From CAYYFV01 sp965660075 (GTDB lineage Bacteria > Patescibacteriota > Gracilibacteria > UBA1369 > GCA-2718715): DNA of 29,386 nucleotides. Positions 1 through 8,237 of this stretch are shown here, piece after piece (the stretch's first letter is position 1; the number at the start of each line of letters is the position of its first letter). The notes beneath the pieces are model-generated. The model was not told the origin of the DNA, searched no databases, and saw nothing but the letters and a program-made list of their open reading frames with translations. Made by a program: the position numbers and the translations under genes. The stretch is from NCBI GenBank assembly GCA_965660075.1, contig CBFHYO010000017.1:1-29386 (forward strand), written 5' to 3'.

Positions 1-2
1 AT

Positions 3-812
3 ATAGATTTCTTTAAATTAAAGTATTTTGAAAGTTTTTATACTTTTGATCTTGATGGAGATGGCACAGATGAATCTGTTGACTCTGGAAATCTAAATTT
101 AAGAGTTACTTTAGATGTAGATGGTTTGCAACCTGTCACTCAAGATTGTAATTTTGTTTACTCTACAGTTGACGCTGTGTTGGCTCCTGATGACAATTGC
201 CAAGATGATCGTGGTTTTGTGAGTTATTCCGAAATTACAACTGCTTATAATAATCTTCCAGCAGAGACTAATTTTAATTTAAAAATTGAACTGTTAACAG
301 AAATGGAGATGTTTGATTTCGAAATCCAGAATTTCCTTTTGGCTCCTGGAAATCAAATCGAAGAAACTTTACTTTTAAATAACAAGATTGTGGCAGCAGT
401 GTCTTATTCCGATGGAGATTGTACTCTAGACTTGCCAGCTAGTTATGATGGTTTAACTTTTAATTCCCTTGGTTTATTTCGTTTTTATAATGGTAGTACA
501 TTAAAGTTGAATTTTTCTGATGAATTCACTAGCGATAATGTTACTGTTGCATTTGTTGAAAGAACTAATATTGATAATGTACTAGAGGAGATTGATATTG
601 TTAATAATTTTGTTGAGTTTGAGTTAGATTTTTTCTCTAAAACTAAGCTTTTATTCTCTCCAGCTGATACTTTAGCCCAAAATGCTGAAGTTCCAATTAA
701 CTTAATTGGTTTTGAGATTGATGGAGAGGTGCAAGAGTTTTTTGGTGACAATAAAGATTACCATATTACTCCAACACAGGAGTATTTATTATGTAATGTA
801 GAAGCTGAATAA
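3..812 (+). CDS. Acidic surface/secreted protein, C-terminal part (5' end outside window)
   Basis: The reading frame is open to the left edge of the window, so this is the last 269 residues of a longer protein. The TTG at 126 is not a credible start. Near the left edge the frame encodes a DLDGDGTDES segment, a DxDxDG calcium-loop pattern like the one repeated in the next gene. The rest is acidic and predicted beta-rich, with alternating hydrophobic and Asp/Asn/Ser residues and only a few Cys (CNFVY, DDNCQDD, a Cys close to the end). No enzyme motif is seen. The TAA is separated by one base from the ATG of the downstream lipoprotein gene (TAATATG), so the two are probably co-transcribed and translationally coupled. 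I infer a surface protein from composition and context; the family is not recognised. Confidence 0.75.
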   Translation: MDFFKLKYFESFYTFDLDGDGTDESVDSGNLNLRVTLDVDGLQPVTQDCNFVYSTVDAVLAPDDNCQDDRGFVSYSEITTAYNNLPAETNFNLKIELLTEMEMFDFEIQNFLLAPGNQIEETLLLNNKIVAAVSYSDGDCTLDLPASYDGLTFNSLGLFRFYNGSTLKLNFSDEFTSDNVTVAFVERTNIDNVLEEIDIVNNFVEFELDFFSKTKLLFSPADTLAQNAEVPINLIGFEIDGEVQEFFGDNKDYHITPTQEYLLCNVEAE

Positions 813-813
813 T

Positions 814-3800
814 ATGAAAAAATTTCAAAATATATTACTGGTTTTATTGGTTTTTGTACTTTCTGCTTGTTCTAATTTGTCTAAGCAAAATGTTAATGAT
901 GGGCCTCCGCAATTGCCGGAAATAGATTTTGGATCTGCTTTAACTGGGTTTACTACTTTAGAGGATCAAGCTGATAAGTTTTTGATTTTAGATAATTCTC
1001 AATTTGTCTGTGATGCTACTGAGTCTACTGCTGCAAAGTTTGCAATGGTACCTGTTGCAAATAGAATGACTGTTTTGGAATTTGTTAAATCGATTAATCC
1101 TTCTCGTAAATCTGCTTTTGTTATGCTTCGGCATAATCCTTTAAATCAAAAAATTGTTGAGTATGGTGGAACCGCTTTAGGTTCTGGTTCTTCTGCGGTG
1201 GAGAATGTATCTGCTAATCAGTTTTCATCGACAATTATTCCGGCAAATTCTGTAATGTTGTTAGTGTCTCCAAATAATTTTACTTATTGTGACTTTGGTG
1301 ATGTTACCGATTTTACCCATTTGCCTTTTAAGTCTGGGTGGATTATGACATCTGTTCCAGATGGTTTTTTTGATTCGGATGTTGTCGAAGTTTATAAGCT
1401 TGCCGATGGATCTAAGCTGACTATGACAGCAGAAAATCCTTTAGATGCCGGTGAATATTGGTTTAAAATTGATATTCAAGATGATCGTTTGTTTGGAGAC
1501 CCTGTGGTCGAGCAGCCTGCTGACCCGGTTGTCGAGGAACCAGCAGATCCTGTTGACCCAGATAACGGTGCGACCACTCAAGATGATACCGATGCTGGAG
1601 CCAATGCCGGAGCAGGTGCAGGTGCAGATGCTGGAGCCGATGCTGGAGCCGATGCTGGAGCAGGTGCGGATGAAAATCTAGGTGGTATTCTTGTTTTCGA
1701 TGTTGATGGCGACGGTGTCGCTGATTCTGATGATTTGTTTCCGTTTGATCCAGATGAATCAACTGATTTCGATTCTGATAATCAAGGTGATAATTCAGAT
1801 ACCGATGATGATAATGATGGAGTGGATGATCAACAAGATGCTTGTCCACAGGGTGATTTGGGTAGACCGACAGTTAATAATCCAGACACGGATAGTGATG
1901 GATGTAAAAATTCCGAAGACACGGATGATGATAATGATGGAGTGGATGATCCACAAGATGCTTGTCCAGAGGGTTTAGTTGGTCCAGTGACAGCTGAAAC
2001 TCCAGACACTGATAATGATGGATGTAAAAATTCTGAAGACACGGATGATGATAACGATGATGTGGAAGATGTGAATGATAACTGTCTTGAAGTTGCAAAT
2101 CAAGATCAGGCTAACCATGATGACGATGCTGAAGGTGATGTTTGTGACGATAATGATGATAACGATGAATTATCTGATGATGCAGATGATTGTCCGCAGG
2201 GTCTAGTTGGTCTAGCAAGTTTTGATAATCCAGATACAGATGGTGATGGTTGTAAAAATTCTGAAGACCTTGATGATGATAACGATCTTGATTTTGATGA
2301 AAATGATAATTGTCTTTTAATTTTTAATCCTGACCAAACTGATACAGATAACGATAGCATTGGGGATGTATGTGATGATGATGATGATAATGATGGGCTG
2401 GATGATCCAGAAGATAATTGCCCTTTGCTTGTAAATCCAAATCAGGCTGATTTTGATGGAGATGGAGAAGGGGATGCCTGTGAAAATGATTTTGATGGAG
2501 ATGGAGTTAATGATTTTGCGGATAATGGGGATGTTTTGGATAAATGTCCGCTAACTAGTGCGCCTTTTGATATGATTGTTAATTTGGATGGGTGTTTAGA
2601 TGATGATAGTGATGGTGTTATGGCTTTTGATATTCCTTTGTTTAGTCTTACTCAAGAAGACAGTTTTATAATTGATAATTGTCCGTTTAAACAAAATCCA
2701 GATCAAGCAAAGTTGGATGAAAATAAAGTTCTTGGGGATGCTTGTCAGGATTTGATCTTAATAAGTGATACTGATAATAGCTTTAAATTTAAATTTGTGA
2801 GCGTTTTACCAAGAGGATCTTATAGAAGTGTTTCATACACAAATCAGGACAATGCTGTTGAAACAATCGAAAATTTTACCGCGTTTCAAGAATACACTTT
2901 GAATGTTAAGGCTGGAACGGAAATAGTTTTTAGTGGTCATTTAAATGGTTTGTTTCTTTTGGAGGTTGTCGGGTCGCAGCCAGAGTTTAGAGTTGAGCAA
3001 TTTGGTGATAATGGAGCTAATTTTCGTTATATACAGTTTTTCATTAATTCCCCTCAAAGAGTAAATGCTGTTAAATCTATTAGAGGTGACTCTTATTTTT
3101 CTCTTGAAGCTTCTCTAGCATTGTATGTAAAAGATTTTGATATGCGTAGTTTTTCGAAAGGAAATTTTAGCGGTATGACAACTGTTGGCTCGGATAATAT
3201 TATGGACTTTAGGTTTTTGGCCAATCCAAATTTAAGTGAATTACACCGAGCTTTTGTAAATAATACATTTTCAGAAATTTGGTTTGGAAATCAACACTTT
3301 GACAATTTTAATACCGCTTCCGAAAATCCAAATGCTTCATTAGCTGGAATGTTTCAAAATTCTGAGATAGATTTTTTAGATATGAAAGATGTTTTATTTA
3401 CTAATGTAAACTCTACAAAAAACATGTTTTATCAAGCTCGGATAGATAAGTTAAATTTTCCAACAAAAGCTACATTTTCTGGCTCTATTACTTCAGAAAG
3501 TATGTTTAGGGACTTTAATCTTACAGAAGATGGTGATTGTGAAAACCCGATTGATTTAAAGTTGAATATTGATTTGTCTACAATTGAAGTTTCAAACAAT
3601 ATGTTTAGTAATGCATGTATAAAGTCTTTAGATTTAGGTCAAGCGTCTAAGGCTGAAAATTTAATTGAATCTAAGTTTATGTTTCGTGGGTTAGATTTAT
3701 CATCTTTAGAATTGGGCGGGTTTGCTGAAAGTATACTTGGTAGCAACATTTATGGTATGTTTACGGACTCAAAATTTCCTTTCACCTTGGATTTGAGTTC

Positions 3801-4659
3801 AATTAAATTTTTAAATGTAACAGATGCTAGACGGATGTTTAGTAGATTTCAAGGTCTTGATGTTGTTTTGTCTGGAGCTAATTTTCATAATTTGGAAAAT
3901 GCAACACAGATGTTTTGGCAATCTCAAATAGACAATTTGAATGTTAGTGGCTGGACATTAAAGAAACTTGTAGATTTTAATTCGTTTTGTGATGCATGTA
4001 ACGTTAATCAGGTAGATATGTCTGATTGGGTTATGGGTTCAGAAGAAGGTTCTGAGGGTGGTTTAGAAGAAGGTTCTGAGGGTGGTTTTTCTGATATGAC
4101 GAATGCCTTTAATTTAGCAGATGTTGATTTTGTTTCTTTGCCTAATTTGAATCAAGAGGGTACTTTTAATGCTAATAATTCATTTGCAAATTTTGATGGA
4201 CGTATTGATTTTGGAACAAACTTTTTTACAAAAGTAGTTGGAACTAATTCTATGTTTAAATTTGCTAACATTCCAAATTCTAATTTTTCTGATTTGGATG
4301 ATGCATCTAATGGTTTTAGTTCAATGTCGCAAATGTTTAATGGAACTGATCCATTTACAAGACGAATGTTAGATGATGAACTTATTTATACACTTGATTT
4401 AACATTTATTAATTTCACTCAAGATTTAGGTGGTCGCTTTCGTTCCTTGTATTTCAATTTTGTAGAAGAGAGATCGAAGTATCATATAAATTTAGGGGAA
4501 GTTGAATTTGATTATCAACCACGCCTTTTTCCTAGTAGTGTAAATTTATATTGTAGTGGATCGCAAGCTGAAAACTTGGATTGTCTAGAGATATCTGCAT
4601 TTGAGGAACTTGAAGAGTTGGAGGTGGTTGAGCCGGAACCGGATGCAGATGAATCCTAG
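814..4659 (+). CDS. Large surface lipoprotein with thrombospondin type 3 repeats and DUF285/BspA-like repeats
   Basis: A 1281-residue protein starting MKKFQNILL with a lipobox (LSAC, lipidated Cys19), so exported and membrane-anchored. Order of regions: an N-terminal domain (about 85-185) with INP, IPAN and GW motifs, also present in the next gene; a Pro/Glu/Ala/Gly/Asp low-complexity linker (about 230-290); a long calcium-type region (about 293-644) of DxDxDG and DDDNDG units with paired Cys, typical of thrombospondin type 3 repeats; then a beta-rich stretch and a region (about 783-1180) with recurring MF, LDLS and SGW/SDW patterns. That last pattern resembles the DUF285 26-residue surface repeats of BspA-like and mycoplasma lipoproteins. 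DUF285 is a moderate call because the repeats are divergent. A role in adhesion or surface-layer formation is inference. The gene is coupled to the upstream one by a one-base gap. Confidence 0.88.
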   Translation: MKKFQNILLVLLVFVLSACSNLSKQNVNDGPPQLPEIDFGSALTGFTTLEDQADKFLILDNSQFVCDATESTAAKFAMVPVANRMTVLEFVKSINPSRKSAFVMLRHNPLNQKIVEYGGTALGSGSSAVENVSANQFSSTIIPANSVMLLVSPNNFTYCDFGDVTDFTHLPFKSGWIMTSVPDGFFDSDVVEVYKLADGSKLTMTAENPLDAGEYWFKIDIQDDRLFGDPVVEQPADPVVEEPADPVDPDNGATTQDDTDAGANAGAGAGADAGADAGADAGAGADENLGGILVFDVDGDGVADSDDLFPFDPDESTDFDSDNQGDNSDTDDDNDGVDDQQDACPQGDLGRPTVNNPDTDSDGCKNSEDTDDDNDGVDDPQDACPEGLVGPVTAETPDTDNDGCKNSEDTDDDNDDVEDVNDNCLEVANQDQANHDDDAEGDVCDDNDDNDELSDDADDCPQGLVGLASFDNPDTDGDGCKNSEDLDDDNDLDFDENDNCLLIFNPDQTDTDNDSIGDVCDDDDDNDGLDDPEDNCPLLVNPNQADFDGDGEGDACENDFDGDGVNDFADNGDVLDKCPLTSAPFDMIVNLDGCLDDDSDGVMAFDIPLFSLTQEDSFIIDNCPFKQNPDQAKLDENKVLGDACQDLILISDTDNSFKFKFVSVLPRGSYRSVSYTNQDNAVETIENFTAFQEYTLNVKAGTEIVFSGHLNGLFLLEVVGSQPEFRVEQFGDNGANFRYIQFFINSPQRVNAVKSIRGDSYFSLEASLALYVKDFDMRSFSKGNFSGMTTVGSDNIMDFRFLANPNLSELHRAFVNNTFSEIWFGNQHFDNFNTASENPNASLAGMFQNSEIDFLDMKDVLFTNVNSTKNMFYQARIDKLNFPTKATFSGSITSESMFRDFNLTEDGDCENPIDLKLNIDLSTIEVSNNMFSNACIKSLDLGQASKAENLIESKFMFRGLDLSSLELGGFAESILGSNIYGMFTDSKFPFTLDLSSIKFLNVTDARRMFSRFQGLDVVLSGANFHNLENATQMFWQSQIDNLNVSGWTLKKLVDFNSFCDACNVNQVDMSDWVMGSEEGSEGGLEEGSEGGFSDMTNAFNLADVDFVSLPNLNQEGTFNANNSFANFDGRIDFGTNFFTKVVGTNSMFKFANIPNSNFSDLDDASNGFSSMSQMFNGTDPFTRRMLDDELIYTLDLTFINFTQDLGGRFRSLYFNFVEERSKYHINLGEVEFDYQPRLFPSSVNLYCSGSQAENLDCLEISAFEELEELEVVEPEPDADES
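1627..1662 (+). repeat. 12-base tandem repeat coding Asp-Ala-Gly-Ala
   Basis: Three consecutive copies of GATGCTGGAGC(C/A) lie at 1627, 1639 and 1651, inside a longer GCN/GGN-rich linker of the lipoprotein gene. The unit is a multiple of three, so copy-number change would keep the frame. Confidence 0.85.
1801..2040 (+). repeat. Tandem 120-bp duplication within the calcium-repeat region
   Basis: Bases 1801-1920 and 1921-2040 align without gaps. Long identical stretches include the GATGATGATAATGATGG block and the block encoding SDGCKNSED. A third, more diverged copy ends near 2268. Each unit encodes 40 residues containing one DDDNDGVDD calcium motif and one DACP Cys motif. The similarity suggests recent expansion by duplication. 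Confidence 0.9.
4041..4088 (+). repeat. Perfect 24-bp tandem duplication
   Basis: Bases 4041-4064 and 4065-4088 are identical. They encode two EEGSEGG-type units inserted inside the DUF285-like repeat region of the lipoprotein, immediately after a SDW motif. Perfect identity suggests a recent slippage event. Confidence 0.92.
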
Positions 4660-4728
4660 TGTGTTAATATAGATAACAGTAGAAACGTTTGTAATTGAAT
4701 CAATTTAAGAAAAATTTAAAATTATTTT

Positions 4729-7700
4729 ATGACATTAAAAGATAAATATACATATTTGGCACTCATGGCTTTGGCCATGTTTGGAATTGGCTTTTGGATG
4801 CTGAGTATTGGTGGGGGAGCAAGTAATCCTCCAAGTATTCCAGATCCACTAGCTCAGACGGGTAGTGTTGCTGATCAGTTTAAGGGTTCTTTGAACTTGG
4901 GTAACAAAGCAATGGAAGATAAATTAAAACAAGTTTTGTTAATACCAGATACATTTAATCAATTTGGTACAACCAAATGTGAAAAAGGTGAAGAAATTGT
5001 TCGTAATTTTTTAAAGTCTGGTCAGACTTCTTATTTCTTATCTCATGAAAAAGAACTTTCTGCCCGTGATTATTTACGTAGAATAGATCCGGTTAATTTT
5101 TATCATCTGGTTTTGCATTTTAATGCTAAAGAAAACAAATGGGCTTCGCTTGGCACCAATGTTGGTAATATTGCTATCACTGGTGACAAATTAGATTCCT
5201 ATAAAATTCCAGCTGGAGAGCCTGTATTGGTTATTTTGATTGGCTTCCAAGAAAATGAAGATAAAGATACATATTTCGATCCAGCGACTGGCGAAACAAA
5301 AAAACTAGTTTTTGTTAAACATTGTCAAAATAGTTTTCCGGATAATGTTTCTAAATTGCACAAAGGTTGGAACTTGATTGTGTCGGATTTGGTTCAAGTT
5401 GCAGATGATCCACATGCGTTGAGTGTTTCTGCATTGGATGTTAATTCTGTAGTGGCGAGTATGGATTTAAATATGATTCAAACTTTATCTAGTCAACTAG
5501 AAGGTGTGTTGTCGTGGGTGAATTATGATCCAAATAGAACTCGTGAGGGTTACAATCCTGATAATAACGTGCCAAGACTTGGATTTGATTTGCAATCGGA
5601 CTCCGAGGTGGTTCTTAGTTTTTCGAAAACTGCTCAAGAAATTGCTTCTTTCAAAGTCGTCCCACAAAATAGTCCGAATATCAAGGCGGTCGCACTAAGA
5701 GCTACGAATGTTGACGGTTTTGAGTTTTCTGATTTGTTTACTCAGATTTATTTTAAAGTTAATGATAAAAGATTAAAAGTATCTGATTTAGAATCTGATA
5801 CGCTTATTGCTTATTTTGATGATCTGAATTCAGATGATTTATTTGATGATGGGCCAATGAAGATTTCGGTTTTTGCTAAAACTCATTCTGAAAATAGTGT
5901 AGAAAACTTGCAACTTGGAATGGCATTTGATTTGGGTGAGTCGCAATCTGGCGAGCCTCAAATCGCAAAAACTTTGCTTCCGCCGCTTTTTGTTGAATTT
6001 GAATCAATTGTTGCAGACACATATTTTGAAGTTTTAGATGATGATTCTAAAATTGACGATCTGTCTATGAACGGTGATGACATTAAGGCTAGATTAGTTT
6101 TTAAACTACTAAATAACACTCGTAATTCGGTTGATGTTAATTCTATTTTCTTACCATTCAAAAATTCTAATGGTTTATCTGAAGTAACTGTAACTCCAGG
6201 AAAAAAGAATTTGGATATAGAGGTTAAGGATTTTGAGGGGCAAGACACTGTGTTACTTACGTCTAAAGGTATTTATTTGTATCCGAATTCAGAAATTACT
6301 TTGGCATCTAAGCAGCCAAGCATTATACCTGTGTATTTGAAATTTAATAAAGATTTTAATGGTTCAATTGAATTTAAAAAAATCCAAATTGATACTAACG
6401 AAATCGACTTAGATTTTGATGAACGTGTATTAAAATTAACTTATACAAATGAGGGTGCCACAACTTTACCATCGCAAATGACTGCTGCCCAAAATGAACA
6501 ATTCAATCGAGAGCAACAGCAGGGGGCTTCGGATTCCGAATCAAACTCGTCTAGATCGGAATCTTCAAGCAATCAAGAAGATTCAGACTCGAGAGAAGAT
6601 AATCAAGTTGCTGTAAGCGATGAAAATCAAAATGCTTTAGGTGGTTTGTTTGGTAGTTCAAACACTGATGATTCTTCTGGTGCCGATGATTCTTCCAACA
6701 CTGATGATTCTTCGAGTGACTCAAACACAGTGACTTCGAGTTCTTCTGATTTAGATGAAAGTTCTAGCGAAGAGAACTCTGAACAAAACGAAACTAATGT
6801 TGCTCCACGTCTGATGACTGAAGAAGAGGAGCAAGAGTTTAATCGTCAACAGGAAGGAGTAGACGATGCAGATGATCTATCACAGCCACCTACTTTGCCA
6901 GAACAAGACGATTCATTTCCTATGCCAACTGCGATGACAGAGGAGCAAGAAGCTCGGTTTGCTGCAGAACAACAATTGTCGACTAATTTTGCTGTAACTG
7001 ACCAACAAGATATTGTAAGGTTGGATAGTGATGAGGCAAAAGAATTAGTTGAAATTTCTTTTGATGAAATAGATGCATTCAGAGGTGTGAATCTTGTAGA
7101 TTTTTATGATAGTTATTCTGAGGTGATTAGATTGCAAATTAAAACTATCGATAATCAATCGATTGATTGGTATCTAGAAGATGATAATTTATCTATAGAA
7201 CAGAGATATACTGAGTACTATAACATTTTAAAAGATGCTGTGCGTTCTAATCGTGCTCCGGTAGAAATTTGGGCTTATAAGATTAATAATCAAGCTCAGT
7301 CCTTTGATAATTTATCGTTTGAACTTATCACTATTTATGATGATTCTTATTCTGTTGAGTTGCCACGTATCTTTGTTTTGCAAGAGGTTGATTCTATGAA
7401 AAGTTTTGTTCAACTAGAAAATGAATTTAATGTGTCTGCTTCTGAGCAAGCTCAAGAATTTGATTTAATGGAATTCGATTTTACATTTTATGATGAAGAT
7501 GTTAACTGGTTACAAGTTTATCCAGTTCGCTTGTCGACTGAAGATTATCAAGGAGTTCGATTTGAAATTAGATATACAGACACCGACGAAGTTCTTGGCA
7601 GTAATCCTGATCCAGATAATTTGCAATACGAAGTAAAATTAGTTTCTGTGTTTGAGCCAGGATACTTTATTGACATGCCAAGTTTAGATATGCAAATTGA

Positions 7701-7884
7701 GTTTTTAGGTTCGAGCGAAGAAATCAATCAGTTTGAATTTAAATTTATTAAACCAGAACTTTTGAATGTGTATCAAAACTCAAGAACCAATCAGAATTCA
7801 GAATTTGTAAAAGTAGATGGAAAATTGAAAACTAATAATTTCTTGGAATTTAATTATGATTTTTCTCAAAATCAGGCTGCCTAA
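4729..7884 (+). CDS. Membrane-anchored Ser/Asp-rich surface protein with repeated beta domains
   Basis: A 1051-residue protein with one N-terminal hydrophobic segment (about 8-28) and no lipobox, so probably an uncleaved anchor. Residues about 105-225 repeat the INP/IPA/GW domain of the preceding lipoprotein (here IDP at 119-121, IPAG, GW at 213-214). Acidic beta-rich sequence follows to about 580. A Ser/Asp/Glu-rich linker (about 597-688) resembles staphylococcal SD repeats. Three copies of a motif of the form MT-x2-(Q/E)-x3-F-x2-(E/Q)QQ start at residues 584, 696 and 736. The C-terminal part carries a module (about 778-880) that appears to recur after the stop codon, in the ORF at 7912-8205. 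Function is unknown; a cell-surface structural or adhesive role is inferred. Confidence 0.8.
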   Translation: MTLKDKYTYLALMALAMFGIGFWMLSIGGGASNPPSIPDPLAQTGSVADQFKGSLNLGNKAMEDKLKQVLLIPDTFNQFGTTKCEKGEEIVRNFLKSGQTSYFLSHEKELSARDYLRRIDPVNFYHLVLHFNAKENKWASLGTNVGNIAITGDKLDSYKIPAGEPVLVILIGFQENEDKDTYFDPATGETKKLVFVKHCQNSFPDNVSKLHKGWNLIVSDLVQVADDPHALSVSALDVNSVVASMDLNMIQTLSSQLEGVLSWVNYDPNRTREGYNPDNNVPRLGFDLQSDSEVVLSFSKTAQEIASFKVVPQNSPNIKAVALRATNVDGFEFSDLFTQIYFKVNDKRLKVSDLESDTLIAYFDDLNSDDLFDDGPMKISVFAKTHSENSVENLQLGMAFDLGESQSGEPQIAKTLLPPLFVEFESIVADTYFEVLDDDSKIDDLSMNGDDIKARLVFKLLNNTRNSVDVNSIFLPFKNSNGLSEVTVTPGKKNLDIEVKDFEGQDTVLLTSKGIYLYPNSEITLASKQPSIIPVYLKFNKDFNGSIEFKKIQIDTNEIDLDFDERVLKLTYTNEGATTLPSQMTAAQNEQFNREQQQGASDSESNSSRSESSSNQEDSDSREDNQVAVSDENQNALGGLFGSSNTDDSSGADDSSNTDDSSSDSNTVTSSSSDLDESSSEENSEQNETNVAPRLMTEEEEQEFNRQQEGVDDADDLSQPPTLPEQDDSFPMPTAMTEEQEARFAAEQQLSTNFAVTDQQDIVRLDSDEAKELVEISFDEIDAFRGVNLVDFYDSYSEVIRLQIKTIDNQSIDWYLEDDNLSIEQRYTEYYNILKDAVRSNRAPVEIWAYKINNQAQSFDNLSFELITIYDDSYSVELPRIFVLQEVDSMKSFVQLENEFNVSASEQAQEFDLMEFDFTFYDEDVNWLQVYPVRLSTEDYQGVRFEIRYTDTDEVLGSNPDPDNLQYEVKLVSVFEPGYFIDMPSLDMQIEFLGSSEEINQFEFKFIKPELLNVYQNSRTNQNSEFVKVDGKLKTNNFLEFNYDFSQNQAA

Positions 7885-7911
7885 ATTGATCGGATTGCCG
7901 ATATTGAACTA

Positions 7912-8205
7912 GTGGATTTAAATGGAGAAGTTGCAGATATTGCCTTTAGATATGAGTCGCAAAGTTTTTCGGCCAATCGCTTGTTTGAGATTCAAAAACG
8001 AATTCAGTCGGAAGGTGATAGTATGCAATTTTATTTAGATATATTTTCCGCCGATGAATTCTTAGAGTTTAAATCGATAGATATAACCTTAGAATCTGGA
8101 GATGTAGTAAAAATAAAAAATGATAATGGAGATCCATTTACCTTTAGTCTTAATCAGAAAGATCCAACCGTAGAGACGAAAGAAACCATTAACGAAGAAT
8201 TGTAA
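7912..8205 (+). CDS. In-frame ORF after the stop of the surface protein; probable severed C-terminal domain
   Basis: This frame is the same frame as the upstream gene and is separated from it only by the TAA at 7882-7884; codons 7885-7911 are also open. Its sequence has the pattern of the module at about residues 778-880 of the upstream protein: an ID start, a (L)VD strand, an R-x-x-E-I helix, then F-x-(F/S)-x-x-(I/F) and a final (S/D)-x-V strand. This suggests one original protein interrupted by a single nonsense change, for example CAA to TAA. The GTG at 7912 has no ribosome-binding site, so independent translation is doubtful. The alternatives are stop-codon readthrough or a sequencing error. 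A terminator follows directly after 8205, which fits this being the true end of the transcription unit. Confidence 0.55.
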   Translation: MDLNGEVADIAFRYESQSFSANRLFEIQKRIQSEGDSMQFYLDIFSADEFLEFKSIDITLESGDVVKIKNDNGDPFTFSLNQKDPTVETKETINEEL

Positions 8206-8208
8206 AAT

Positions 8209-8236
8209 AAAACCCCTGACTTGCAGGGGTTTTTGT
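8209..8236. terminator. Bidirectional Rho-independent terminator
   Basis: A hairpin with stem CCCCTG/CAGGGG and loop ACTTG is flanked by A-rich sequence on the left and a T-run on the right. It can therefore terminate both the plus-strand surface-protein transcript and the minus-strand YceI gene that ends at 8238. Confidence 0.9.
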
Positions 8237-8237
8237 T

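Noticed and set aside
1463..2360. Several ORFs on both strands across the calcium-repeat region, including a His-rich 128-residue minus-strand one
   Set aside because: They arise because the repetitive GAT-rich sequence has few stops in any frame; compositions are extreme and the real frame is the lipoprotein.
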